A stretch of DNA of 64,000 bases from Yponomeuta sedellus (taxonomy: Eukaryota > Arthropoda > Insecta > Lepidoptera > Yponomeutidae). The stretch is from assembly GCA_934045075.1 (NCBI GenBank), contig OW203734.1, positions 15,667,680 through 15,731,679 on the forward strand. The letters are read 5' to 3'. The notes below the pieces were generated by a model, which was given only the letters and a program-made list of their open reading frames with translations, ran no database searches and was not told the origin of the DNA. This document shows, in pieces, positions 12,474 through 22,829 of the stretch (the stretch's first letter is position 1; every line of letters begins with the position of its first letter). Both the position numbers and the translations under genes were made by a program.

Positions 12474-12610
12474 CGCTCTATCGGCGAGGTTCCTCACTCG
12501 GCAATGCAGGTACGCCGGCTGGCCGACGGCGGCGGTAGCCTCGCGCTTCGTACTGTTGTCGAAGTACGGCTGCCCGAGCGGCTCCCAGCCCCCGCCGCCG
12601 GCTGTCACGC
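12474..12610 (-). CDS. Internal exon of a dpr-family Ig-domain protein
   Basis: On the minus strand a 137-bp GC-rich exon starts after a good acceptor (pyrimidine tract, tgcag/gcgtgac) at 12611 and ends before a donor (agagcg/gtaaat) at 12473. It enters in phase 1 and leaves in phase 0. The translation contains PYFDNSTKREATAAVGQPAY followed by LHCRVRNLADRA. In Dpr proteins the segment 'PYFD...VG..AYL.CRV.NL' begins the first Ig domain, with its first disulphide cysteine. Known members are cell-surface immunoglobulin proteins that bind DIP partners in synaptic and neurite recognition. The upstream signal exon and the downstream exon with the tryptophan of the Ig core were not found, so introns must be long. 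Its GC content is far above that of its surroundings. Which paralogue it is cannot be told. Confidence 0.8.
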
Positions 12611-12676
12611 CTGCAAGAGAGGGCGGATTTAAGTACATAAATAGGTAGATAAAAGATAGATAATAATAGATAGGTA

Positions 12677-12885
12677 AAAGGCAACTAAGGGACACAAACC
12701 GGGGGGTTGGCAGCAGGGCCTCCTGCAGTACAATTCCACCAAACTGCGATCCCCAACCCGCATGCGTAGCGTGGGTATTATGCGCATTACCCCCAATGAT
12801 GGCACAACCTTGCACTATGGCGCTCATTAGGGGAGGGCTATGTCCAGCAGTGGACTATATAGCCTGTAGAAGTAGAAGTAGTAGA
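12677..12885 (+). repeat. RTE-tail SINE/LINE end, copy 1
   Basis: The sequence runs 'aaggcaactaagggacacaa', 'ccaactgcgatccccaaccc'-like, 'ggcgctcattaggggagggc' and 'tatgtccagcagtggac', then a tag-rich tail. The family recurs at 23860, 36025, 45615 and 63018. Confidence 0.7.
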
Positions 12886-13226
12886 ACATAGATAAAGAAC
12901 ACTTTATTGCACCACCAGTAAAAATGAATTATAGCTATGATAAGAAATCATGGTTGAATTCATTTTCTGGTTGTGCAACAAAGTGTTTGTTGTGCCTCAT
13001 TTCGTTTGAAGACTTATAAATAGTTTCTATTCTATTCTACATCTACCTATCTACGATTGGCGGTCTTATCGCGTAATAGGTGTCGTAAAAAAGATGTTTT
13101 AGTAAAAAATATAATGTATTTGCAAAGTTTTCTCGTTGTATCTATTGCGTTTATCTGAATTACACACAGCTTGTAAAACAATAGTATTTCTTAATCATTC
13201 GTGATACTCATACATAGTTATATATT

Positions 13227-13402
13227 AAACGGGTCTTATCACTATTACTTATTAGGTAAAACGTAATTACCTAATTTATACTTATTTAATTACTTACAGT
13301 CTAGCCGAGACCGCGGCAACTGTAACGCTGCCTAAACGTAGGGAAATAAGGTAATTACGCTTTACCTACTAAATAACCTCGATTAGACCCGTTCGAAGAA
13401 AT
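13227..13402. mobile_element. MITE with about 45-bp terminal inverted repeats
   Basis: The left end (aacgggtcttatcactatta ... aacgtaattacct) and right end (aaggtaattacgctttacc ... gattagacccgtt) pair over about 45 bp with a few mismatches. The centre 'gaccgcggcaactgtaacgc' is shared with remnants near 1490-1530. A related copy lies at 62700-62906. Confidence 0.7.
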
Positions 13403-13464
13403 TGCTATCATCAATAAGGCCGCCAATGGTACCTCTTCATTTACATACATTACATTTACATACA

Positions 13465-13568
13465 GTCACATACATTGCTTCTGACCCCACACTAGGACAC
13501 CCTGTGTCATAGGAACCAGAAACAACGACGTCACAAACATGTAAACATCCAAGACCTGGGGGTTTTTT
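13465..13568 (-). repeat. SINE-C 3' part, reversed
   Basis: The sequence 'cattgcttctgaccccaca ... aaacatgtaaacatccaaga' is the reverse of the SINE-C body at 3290-3400. The tRNA-like head is missing. A LINE-type end (aataaagaatattc) follows. Confidence 0.6.
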
Positions 13569-14029
13569 TGTAACTGTTGTCTCTGTAATTATTTTCTGGT
13601 GTGTAAAATAAAGAATATTCTTATCTTATCTAATGGCTAGAATAGTAGAGCTTTGTTAATCCGCGGCGGGCATGCGTGACATTAAGCCTGTATTATCTCT
13701 CTCTGTCTCTGAGTGAAGACCTGTGCCCTGCAGTGAGACATATAAAGCCTAAGAAATCTTTTCAGTCCTGATCTTGAAAATAATAACGGTTTTCTGTCCA
13801 AATATTATGTACGTCAGAAAAAATACCAGTAACTTTAAAACGGTAGGTAGCTAACACAATGTAAATAGGTACTAGAAATCAATATAAACTTTCTTTCTCA
13901 AGATTTAGGTTGGCAAAGGTTGATACATCCTTCATGTTGTATTGTGTAAGTTTCTACAATAATACAGACCCTTCATATATTAAGCTTGCCTGAAACGCGG
14001 TTCAATAAATGTGTAAAATACGTACATAC

Positions 14030-14126
14030 ATAACCTCACGCCTGTATCCCAGAGGGGTAGGCAGAGACCAGGGACTGCCACTTGCCACGATCCTGACAGA
14101 TCACCTTCGCTTCATCAACAAAATAA
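14030..14126 (-). mobile_element. Short LINE 3' end, second copy
   Basis: The 94 bp from 'ataacctcacgcctgtatccc' to 'cttcatcaac' repeat the end of the LINE at 14336-14424 with one or two changes. The ACAT satellite separates the two. On the minus strand it encodes the tail DEAKVICQDRGKWQSLVSAY. Confidence 0.7.
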
Positions 14127-14337
14127 ATACATACATACATACATACATACATACATACATACATACATACATACATACATACATACATACATACATACAT
14201 ACATACATACATACATACATACATACATACATACATACATACATACATACATACATACATACATACATACATACATACATACATACATACATACATACAT
14301 ACATACATACATACATACATACATACATACATACATA
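14127..14337. repeat. (ACAT)n microsatellite, about 52 units
   Basis: The run is an uninterrupted tetranucleotide, seen on the minus strand as (ATGT)n. It lies between two LINE 3' ends and grew from the LINE's own short tail (other copies end in 'atacataacctc'). All open frames through it are artefacts. Confidence 0.95.
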
Positions 14338-14346
14338 ACCTCACGC

Positions 14347-16195
14347 CTATATCCCAGAGGGGTAGGCAGAGACCAGCGACTGCCACTTGCCACGATCCTG
14401 ACAGATCACCTTCGCTTCATCAACGTTCATAAGTCGTTGCATGCACGCACGCCGGTTCCGGGTACTTTTTATATTTCCCTTTGCTAATACCTCCCCTATT
14501 TGGTCGATGTAAGTCCGTCTGGGACGTCCCTTACCAGCCCTTCTACTCACATTCGCAATATATATTTGTTTCGTCAATCTTTCTTCCTTCATCCTCTCCA
14601 CATGTCCAAACCAACGCAACATTCCTTTCTCAACTCTAGTCACTACATCCTCTTCCAGTCCACAACGTTCTCTAATCAGACTATTGCGTATCCTGTCATT
14701 CAAAGTAACACTACACATACTTCTCAAGGACCTCATTTCAACTGCATTAATTCTATTTCTTGCTTCTTTTGCCACACCCAAGTCTCGCTACTATACATAA
14801 GTGTTAGGACCAGCACGCCACTGTGAATAGCCAATCTAGCTCTTTTGGAGATGTTTCGGCTGCACACAATGGAGTGCAAGGCACCGTTTACACAATTTCC
14901 CGCTTTTACTCTTCTTTCTATATCACCTTCACAATTTCCATCCCTCGTAAACAGGCTCCCCAAATAGACAAATTCTTTTACTTGTTCTACTCTTTCGCCT
15001 CTAATCGTTATCTTGCACTCAGTCATTTCATCATCTTTTTCAAAGACCAGTACTTTCGTCTTACTAACATTCATGTTCATACCTTTCCTTTTAAAAGCCT
15101 CATCCATTACCGTGACTTGTGTCTGCAATTCTTCGACCGACGATGCGAACAACACTTGATCATCGGCGTACAACAAGCATTTCACAAGTAGCTCACCCAT
15201 CCTTATCCCACATTCATTCTCTTTCAGATCAGTCAGGCAACTATCCATGAATAAATTGAACAACCACGGGGATGCGACACAACCCTGTCTCACACCCTTG
15301 CGGATGCTAAACCAGTCAGTATACGCCCTTTCCTTTTAAAAGCCTCATCCATTACCGTGACTTGTGTCTGCAATTCTTCGACCGACGATGCGAACAACAC
15401 TTGATCATCGGCGTACAACAAGCATTTCACAAGTAGCTCACCCATCCTTATCCCACATTCATTCTCTTTCAGATCAGTCAGGCAACTATCCATGAATAAA
15501 TTGAACAACCACGGGGATGCGACACAACCCTGTCTCACACCCTTGCGGATGCTAAACCAGTCAGTATACGCCCCATTTATTGTAACGCAAGCCCTGGAGT
15601 CTTGATAGAGAGACTTCAGAGCTCGCAGCAAGATGCTGTTGACCCCATACACAGACAGTGCCGACCATAAGTCATTCCTCACAACTCTATCATAAGCCTT
15701 CTCCAGGTCTACGAACGCATAGAAAATCCTTTGACTTTTGGCCAAGAACTTTTCCACCACACGTCTCAAGGAGAAGATTTGATCCAAGCATCCCATTCCC
15801 TTTCTAAAACCCGCTTGAACATCCCATATCTTTTCTTCAGTCACATCCAGTACTCTTTCAATCAACACCTTTGCATAAAGTTTGCCGACAATGCTGAGAA
15901 GGCTGATGACGCGGTAGTTTTCGCACACCTGCTGAGACCCTTTGCCTTTATAAAGCGGCACTATGACGGCCGTACCCCAGTCTTTAGGTACTGTGCCACT
16001 CCTCCAGCACCTGTTGAAGAGCAGGTATAACTTGCTAGCTACAATGCCTTCACCAGCCCTCAGCATTTCTAACGAAACCCTATCATATCCCGCAGCCTTA
16101 CCTAGTCTCATGCTTTTCATTGCCTTGACAATCTCTTCCATACTCATAACGCTATCAACACTAGGTTCTGCCTCATGGTCGGGATATCCTTCCAT
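14347..16195 (-). pseudogene. LINE reverse transcriptase, frameshifted
   Basis: Three overlapping frames carry one ancestral protein. 16195-15290 holds the fingers and palm (LGKAAGYDRVSLEML, NYRVISLLSIVGKLYAKVLI, FVDLEKAYDRV, VRQGCVASPWLFNLF) and the catalytic CLLYADDQVLFA. 15293-14733 repeats the VRQGC...YADD part and continues through the thumb. 14781-14347 holds the C-terminal domain. The repeat arises from the 245-bp tandem duplication, which is not a multiple of three. A one-base shift near 14750 separates the last two frames. The enzyme would have copied its own RNA by target-primed reverse transcription, but this copy cannot make a full product. Confidence 0.85.
15083..15572. repeat. 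Exact 245-bp tandem duplication inside the LINE
   Basis: 15083-15327 and 15328-15572 read as identical. The unit covers the reverse-transcriptase YADD region and ends 'tcagtatacgcc'. Identity suggests a very recent event or an assembly error. Confidence 0.9.
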
Positions 16196-16230
16196 TGGCT
16201 GATCCTCACATTCAAACAGACTTTCAAAAC

Positions 16231-16489
16231 ATTCTTTACAACGATTATACTATTTTTATTTTTAATGCACTAACCCGTGCTAAGGAACAAATTTAAAAAC
16301 CTATTTAGAGGCTAAAAATTTCACCCATGCCGGGATTCGAACCCGCAACCTCTGGCTATCCGTGCCAGCGCTCTACCAATTGAGCTCAATTGGTAGAGCG
16401 CTGGCACGGATAGCCAGAGGTTGCGGGTTCGAATCCCGGCATGGGTGAAATTTTTAGCCTCTAAATAGGTTTTTATATTCTTTACAACG
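16231..16489. repeat. SINE-A head-to-head dimer with 13-bp target duplication
   Basis: Exact duplications 'attctttacaacg' (16231-16243 and 16477-16489) enclose the dimer. The left arm is reversed and has the full tail (tatttttatttttaatgc). The right arm is forward and stops at 'aaataggttttta'. The arms meet at 'caattgagctcaattg' in the D-arm region of the tRNA-like part. The LINE reading frame resumes on both sides, so the dimer went in as one unit. Confidence 0.92.
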
Positions 16490-16649
16490 TTCTATCACCT
16501 TATGTTCCTCTTTCAGCATGGAGCCATCCTCAACAAAATACACTTTGCACCAAAAGGGCTACTATAACATACAACAGTGTTTAGATAACATTGAAGTCTG
16601 GAATTGAAGCATTGAAGCGTTGGGATAATGGATATTACCCCATATGATA

Positions 16650-16720
16650 GCCCAACGTGGCGCTCGTTAGGGGAGGGCTATGTCCAGCAGTGGACTATAG
16701 TGTAGCCCGACGACGACGAC
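16650..16720 (+). repeat. RTE-tail fragment
   Basis: Only the last part of the family is present ('ggcgctcgttaggggagggc', 'tatgtccagcagtggacta'). Confidence 0.65.
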
Positions 16721-17180
16721 AAAGTCTGGAATTAAAACTAGTAAAATGCATGAGTTCTATATGTTTAATAATAATTATGTAAGCTCTGTCAAATAAGGAC
16801 TTAGAACAGACTAAGCTTGGAATTTATTTCACCATTTTTTCTTTGAAATGGACATTTTGAATTTGAAATGGACATCTAGTTTAACTTGTAACGTGAATTA
16901 AGTCGTACTTTCTGTGTTACTTCGAATAAAACCTTTTTAATTGATTGATTGGTTTTCCAAGGTCTGAGGAGGTTAAAAACAAAGAATATTAGCTACATCG
17001 TTAGTACCCAGTATGTAACGAAATGCTCGTAGTTTCACAGCAAGTCAATCTTTACATTTTCATTGCAAAGTCGACTTTAACGGTTTTATGGGGATGATTA
17101 GCACCACAAATAAATTAAAAAAAAATGCATATTCCCCTTTAAGTAACTAATTACAGTTGATCTGTTACCATTCATCGGCT
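16721..17180. other. Non-coding DNA
   Basis: No gene or clear repeat structure is seen, apart from 'ttgaaatggacat' repeated near 16845 and 16862. Confidence 0.35.
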
Positions 17181-17182
17181 TT

Positions 17183-17315
17183 GGGCCAGTTTTTGAATTG
17201 AGAATTACGCTACGTAAATACTTGACAGTAGTGCTGTCGCTACGAATTTCTCAGCAAGAAGCGTGACAGAACGCTACTTAACTATTTACTCCGTGAATTT
17301 CTCTCTTTTGATTGC
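17183..17315. mobile_element. MITE-E copy, 'ttgagaat' palindromic family
   Basis: It begins 'ggccagtttttgaattgaga' and contains 'agcgtgacagaacg'. The right end is degraded. The family is defined by subterminal inverted repeats (tttctgaattgagaatttc / gaaattctcaattcagaa) and is best preserved at 22686-22829 and 38499-38640. Confidence 0.6.
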
Positions 17316-17444
17316 GCAGTTTTTATAATAATTTAAGTCAATAATTTGTAGAGCTAATTGATACATCAATTAACTGTGTCAGTTTCAATTTGCATGAGTT
17401 GATATCAATTTACATTTCAAAATATATCAACTGAGGTGCACTCT

Positions 17445-17649
17445 GGTAGCTTTAGAATACCAGTATATCTCGGCTACTATCGGATAAAATCAGATATATT
17501 CATGTAATAGAAATATCGGAACTAATATGACACTTAATTTACATAACTTTTCAAAGTAGTGAAGAAAAGTTTCATACAGAGAAGGAAGGGAGGGAAAACC
17601 GAAGCCTACTCTAGAGCCCGAGGTATATTCTAAAAGCTAACAGACTGTA
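17445..17649. mobile_element. MITE-J copy 1
   Basis: The left end 'tagctttagaatacc...tctcggctactatc' and right end 'cgaggtatattctaaaagct' form terminal inverted repeats of about 35 bp. The second copy is 44385-44980, which is split by a SINE. Confidence 0.65.
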
Positions 17650-17659
17650 CTAACGTTGT

Positions 17660-18760
17660 TTGAAAGCATCAACAATTTTCAGGGTACCTATTATTCTGTT
17701 ATAATATTTTTACCGAAAACAAGAATCTGTTGCGGAAAATTCGACGTTTTAGATGAACGGATTTGTGTAAAGAAAATACAACAAATATCAAATTCTAGTC
17801 AGCACAGCGTGGGCTTGAGAGAAAGAAAAACACTGGCATCGTTTTTCTAAAGGAAAAAAAACAATTGAAAGGATTTAGCAAATCATCCGCTATCCCCAGA
17901 AGCTCCCCCGACTGTCCACGAACTTTCCCGAAAATTTCCGAACGTAGGTCAGCCATTAGCCCGATCGCGCCCAGCGATAAAAACGTACTTTGTTTTCCGT
18001 CACGTGCCGTTATTTTTTACACACCGAATTTTTAAACATTACACAGGGCTGTTCCGTAAATATTTTCTCAGCCCTCCTATGGAAATAGAAATGCTGCTTT
18101 TTGAGATAGACCATTTTTAAGGCACCATATTTGTTTTGTAATATAAACGGGCAAAATTCGCCCTGTTTCGTTCGTATTAACAAAAGGCTTTCTAAATGCA
18201 TTTCAATGAAAAGATATTAACAGGAAAAGAACAAGAATTCAATAAGAAAAATCAAGATTTTTTTTCGTCAAAGTGCTGTTAATTGGCTACAAATCTAACT
18301 TTATGAACTGGTGTAAAAAAATTAAAGGATTTAGAGAGGTATAAATGCATACCGCTAATAATGCATTCATGAGATTTTCCTAAATTCTATCTTTTGTCCC
18401 CCAAAATTCTCAATTGAATTTTTATTTTTCTAGAATGATGCATTTATATGAAAGAAAAAAAAAAGTGTGTTGCATGTATAAAATGGTTTTTTACTGTGCT
18501 GAAGAACAAAATTCAGGTACGTAAATGTAACATGAAATAAGTGACATTTAGAAATAACTTAATAATCTTTTGATTTTTGTAATGCGGATAACTGATTTGT
18601 ATACTTGTTTTTATTCAACCTTTTAGACTTAATATGGTCTCATAAAATACTTATAACCTGCCTTGTTGGTCTATCGATATCACATTTGATCACCTACATC
18701 ACCTTAATAGTTTCTGAATTAGTGTATTTTGATTAATTAACTTGCCAATTTATTTCTATT
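17660..18760. other. AT-rich DNA, no gene seen
   Basis: No coding signal is seen. The stretch is made of A/T runs and short frames without domains. Confidence 0.4.
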
Positions 18761-18766
18761 TCCGAG

Positions 18767-18901
18767 TGCTGCACGTCGGTGCACTACCGGGTGCTGAAGA
18801 ACGACCAGCGCTGGAGTGGTCTGCCTCTTCAGCATATGCTGAGTCAGAGCCCGTTCGCATTCGCTACGTCCCCAAACTGCTCTTTTCTATTGTCTGTTCA
18901 G
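18767..18901 (+). CDS. Possible exon, identity unknown
   Basis: After a good acceptor (pyrimidine-rich, tttccgag) at 18765-18766 the GC content rises sharply for about 110 bp. A donor-like cag/gtagtg follows at 18901/18902. One frame reads CCTSVHYRVLKNDQRWSGLP and stays open to the donor, with GC-rich third positions in the first half. I do not recognise a family. A second frame is also open, so the frame is not certain, and it could be a chance GC island or a pseudo-exon. Confidence 0.3.
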
Positions 18902-18909
18902 GTAGTGCT

Positions 18910-20085
18910 GTACAACTTTGCTTTGTGTTACTTGTGCGTTTTTTTATCTGTTTCTCTATCTGTAAATATTTTTATCTATCTATCTTTAGTAATTCCTTTG
19001 CCTCAATCACATACAATGTTTGTACTGTGACTAATGATTTTCAGGCAAATTCTTTCAGCAAATGGTACACATCTATTACCCTATATTCTTCACAGTAGAG
19101 TATGTAGTCAGTGCGTCAAGAATACAGACGTATGAAGTGGCTCATATCCCAAGGGAAGCTGAGCTGTTAAAGATATTTGTGCTGACATGTGATAGACGGA
19201 TATAGGATGAAGCTCAATGGTATTTCCAGAAAAATTCCCTGACTTTTCCAGTTATTACTTTTTCTGGGACGATTCACAAACTTTCTGTCAGGGTGGCAGA
19301 GAATGGTCGAAGACTGAGAGATTCAGAATGCTAAAGGAGAGGGCTTTGCCCAGCAATGGAACACTGAACAAGTTAATTAAAAAAAAATGTATTGAATAGA
19401 TATATTTTGAACGTCAAAACTCATTTTAACAATATCAACATTGTCTAATATTGTGAGCTAATCCTGTAGATACAGTGACCAAACGGCTGATATTCAAAAA
19501 GTTCGGGCTCACGCTTTTGCAGAAATGTGAAATATGCCGGAAATGTAAAATAATCAGTTTTGGTTTTATTACGCGTGCTGAGCGTGCTGATTATTTTCAC
19601 TGTTCATGAGCTCAAAAATTAATTGGGTCATTTGTTCATGCAAATTTATCAAAACAAGGTTTATCAGAATTCGCTTGCCCCATACAAATGCGATTGACTG
19701 ATCGTGAGACAAAAGAGCGATGCTCTACAGGGCCCTATTTCATAGACTTACTGTTTGTTATATAATTATAAAACTTCAATGAACCATGTTATGTTATGTT
19801 CCTAAATGTAAGTCATATTATACAATTACATACTTACGAGTATATATTAAACGGTTCAAATCTCAATTAGGTCTAGTTGCGATTTAGTTTTTGCGTTTAA
19901 TTTACATCCCTTTTCAAAATAGTGAAGAAAAGTTTTATACAGAGCAGTAAGTAGTATTAAAGTAGTATTTTTGTAATAAATAAATTAAACTCGAAGTAGT
20001 ATTATCTAACTTAATCTACAATTATCACTAATTTCCGCCCAACTGACCAATTGCGAGGCCAGGTTGGATATAAATGACTGAGGAT
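18910..20085. other. AT-rich DNA, no gene seen
   Basis: Nothing coding is supported. 'ttttcaaaatagtgaagaaaag' near 19911 resembles MITE-J interior sequence at 17550, so a fragment of that family may be present. Confidence 0.35.
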
Positions 20086-20235
20086 TGTAAGGGCCTGTTT
20101 CTGAATTGAGAATTTCACTAAGTAAATACTTAAGTAACTTTCTGTCACGCTCAATGCTGAGAAATTCGAAGTGACAGGACTACAGTAGTACATTACATTT
20201 TGTACATTATAATAATATTGGCCTTTTTGCATCTA

Positions 20236-20612
20236 CTCAATGAGATGATTTATACAGCGTCCAGTGGTATCTTCACTCACACTAGATGGGTGAAGGGACC
20301 ACTCCGACGCTGTAGTGCCTGGGACATGGTTTTATAGATGGTGTAGGCTTGCCCAGCACCTATACATCCCTGACAGCTTAGTCGGTCTAGCCCACAGGAA
20401 AGACTAGTGAATACGTGCGGAGCCAACCAAGCCGCGGGTTTCCTCACGATGTTTTCCTTCACCGTTAGCGTGTGGTATTGCGACTACAAATTAGCAAATG
20501 TACGTAACTTTGAAATTAAACAAAGTCATTGGTACATGCCCGCACTCGGGATCGAACCTGGGGCTCTAGCTTGCCAGTCTATGGTTCTACCCACTGAGCT
20601 ACCACCGCTTAT
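20236..20612 (-). repeat. SINE-D copy, reversed, full length
   Basis: In its own sense it begins 'agcggtggtagctcagtggg' (tRNA A-box-like) and has 'caggttcgatcccgag' (B-box). It ends 'ggacgctgtataaatcatct'. It is the cleanest head of this family in the window. Confidence 0.78.
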
Positions 20613-20744
20613 GTATATTATATCGTAGGTAATTATAAGTAATTATATTCTCGCACTCCCTTGCTGTTTGTTATCAATATATTTTCGATTTAATTATTTA
20701 TGTACATGCACCACATACCGACTATATTCTTCATGCAATCCACT

Positions 20745-20877
20745 CCATCCAAAGGTTGTCTGGAAGAGATCACTCTTAGCGATAAGACCGCCAATTGTAT
20801 AACATTACTAAGATTTAAGAATCATGGTTGTAATATTTTTCTGGTTGTGCAATAAAGTGTTCTCTATCTATCTACAG
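20745..20877 (+). repeat. LINE-type 3' module ('gataagaccgcc')
   Basis: The sequence 'aggttgtctggaagagatca', 'gcgataagaccgcc', then 'gtgcaataaagtg' and a tatc microsatellite is a 3'-terminal module repeated through the window (8895, 34610, 62070, 63494). I think it is the end of a LINE or of SINEs that use it. Confidence 0.55.
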
Positions 20878-20929
20878 TTTAGTATTTACTTAGCGAGATC
20901 TTCTGTTCAGAATCTGGCCTTCAGTTTAT

Positions 20930-21770
20930 TACAAAACAGCTGGCCCAGCGAACTTAGTAACGCCACATGAATCAATATTTTTTTCTCATTTGTTACCTAC
21001 TAGTCGTTCTGCTATTCGGGGCAGAATCAAACTAATTAAAGATCGATCTCGCCATTTTAGATTTAAAAATGGTTTAACCAACGCGACATGGTTAGATATC
21101 TCAGCCGGATGAAACAATGCCCTGTGTTGACGTCAAAAAATATATGGCTTCCTACAAAAACGCACCATAGACTAGTCCACGTCTCCGCCGTCGAATCTCC
21201 TTGCTTATGCAAACGTGTGCGTGAACACGCTGCTTGAGTAGTAGGATTGGGATGGTGATTAGTGGAATAACCTAGGGCGACAGTCGCGCGTTTTGAATGC
21301 CAAAAGTCGCGACTTGCCAGTACATTAATTGACGTATTCTGACAATTAAATAAGGAGCCACAAAACGCGTGACGAGTGCCATCGTACTACTCGCGCAGGC
21401 TGATATTTTAAATACAAAGAACACTTACCAAACAATATAAATATACAGCTGAGCTCCGCCGTCCACATATTGGTGAGTGTCTTTCACATCATGCGTCCAA
21501 AGACCATCACTTTACTAAAACCAACACAACATCCGCTCAATATTCAAATAGTCCATCAGCGAGCGCACAAACACTGCGGTTTATTTTTAAACCCATTTTG
21601 ATCACTGTCCGGATATTTACATCTGAAATATTTAAGCACATACATGTACAGGATAGTACAGGCTAAAATAATGTTAAATTCAACGTTTGGAGGTTAGCTT
21701 TTGATCATTTACTTATGTATATTGTGACTAAGTTGATTAGTAAATTGTGAGTAACAGTTTTTATCGCATA
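20930..21770. other. Non-coding DNA
   Basis: No gene is supported. Moderately GC-rich around 21170-21400 but without an open frame of note. Confidence 0.35.
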
Positions 21771-22147
21771 AGGACCAGTTTCTAAATTGAGAATCAATAT
21801 CGATCCGTCAACCCTTTTTATGTCTCTACTGTAGGTGCAAGTGTCTCTTCCTCTATCGCAGGAAGGTTAGGCCATACTCCACCACGGGGGCCAGGCTCGT
21901 TAAGTCGTTGGTGCCGGCTGTCATATAATGGCAGTCGTTAAGCCTTGTCAGAGGCCTTATGGGCGGCTTGATAACTTCTGACAGTAAGGCCCGCCATTGT
22001 CTTACAATCCTCCACCAACCCGGAATTGAGAATGTCACTAAGTAAATACTTAAATAACGTTCCGTCGTGCTCTTTTCTGAGATATTCAAAGAATCAGTAC
22101 CACAGTTAACTATTTACTTAGCGAAGTCCTCAATTCAGAAATTCGAA
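21771..22147. mobile_element. MITE-E split by an inverted SINE-5S
   Basis: The MITE ends are 21771-21794 and 22024-22147. The SINE-5S insert at 21795-22023 is flanked by exact 'aattgagaat' (21785-21794 and 22024-22033). Within the insert the SINE 3' third is reversed (21798-21893) and its middle is forward (21896-22022). Confidence 0.85.
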
Positions 22148-22685
22148 ATTGCCTATTAGAACACTTATGCTGCTCTAACAATCAAAAAAGATCGTAGTGT
22201 CTATATTATTATAGCTGTGATTATTCCTAGCGATATATTGTAAGAACTCACTGCCTACTGATCAGCCTACTGATTTTTAGTACTTGTTATTGGGGATATT
22301 ACGGAGGCGGTTCAAATCGTTATTGGTAATTTCGGCCGTCGCCCTGGAAAGTCGCCCTTTTAAAAGCGGCCTAGATGATAATAACCCATTTTATCGAGTC
22401 GAACTTAGAATTGGAGTTTGTACATTTGTCAGAACCGGAACCATAATCGGAACCGGAATGCGAATTGTAGGCAAATGCAGAAGAGAGATGTGCTGAGGGC
22501 AGGCCTAGTAAAAAGAACCGACCAAGTGCGTATCGGGCCACGCCCAGTAGTTCTGTATAAGAAGAGGTATTTTATCTTCTTAAAAAAAAACAAAGTCCTT
22601 GAAATAATAATTTGTATTTTAATTACAATGAAACTTGTACGAAGTTTTCTTTTTAAAAGTTGGTCGCCTATTACTGGTTAACTTG

Positions 22686-22829
22686 TATAGGGATAGTTTC
22701 TGAATTGAGAATTTTACTAAGCTAATAGTTAGCTGTAATTCTTTCTCTTCAAATTACTCAGCAAAGAGCGTGACAGAACGTTACTTACTTACTTAGTGAA
22801 ATTCCCAATTCAGAAACCGGTCCATAGCC
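22686..22829. mobile_element. MITE-E copy, complete
   Basis: The left 'gtttctgaattgagaatttt' and right 'gaaattcccaattcagaaac' are inverted repeats. The inner 'cagcaaagagcgtgacagaa' is typical of the family. Confidence 0.7.

Larger units (their letters stand above)
14336..16560 (-). mobile_element. 5'-truncated non-LTR retrotransposon
   Basis: On the minus strand the element begins somewhere near 16560 and runs to the ACAT tail. It has no endonuclease domain. It encodes a reverse transcriptase and a C-terminal region with RWFGHVERM and GRPRR motifs, common in RTE/Jockey-like lepidopteran LINEs. The clade is uncertain without alignment. It is broken by a SINE-A dimer at 16244-16476, by an exact 245-bp duplication (15083-15572) and by a small frameshift near 14750. 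Related ends lie at 48731 and 61566. Confidence 0.85.
20087..20928. mobile_element. MITE-E copy split by a nested insertion
   Basis: The left half (20090-20190, 'gtttctgaattgagaatttc') and right half (20878-20928, 'tatttacttagcgagatctt') belong to one MITE. The join shows 'ctacagtagta' against 'ctacagtttagta'. The insert holds a reversed SINE-D (20236-20612) and a LINE-type 3' module ending in aataaagtgttc plus a tatc tail. Confidence 0.6.

Noticed and set aside
14009..14393. Open frames on both strands with Tyr-Ile-His-Thr or Met-Tyr-Val-Cys repeats
   Set aside because: They are translations of the ACAT tetranucleotide and its LINE flanks.
16244..16476. Candidate tRNA genes on both strands
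   Set aside because: The tRNA-like parts are heads of SINE-A. They have SINE bodies, tails and target duplications, and the anticodon loop lacks the usual U33.
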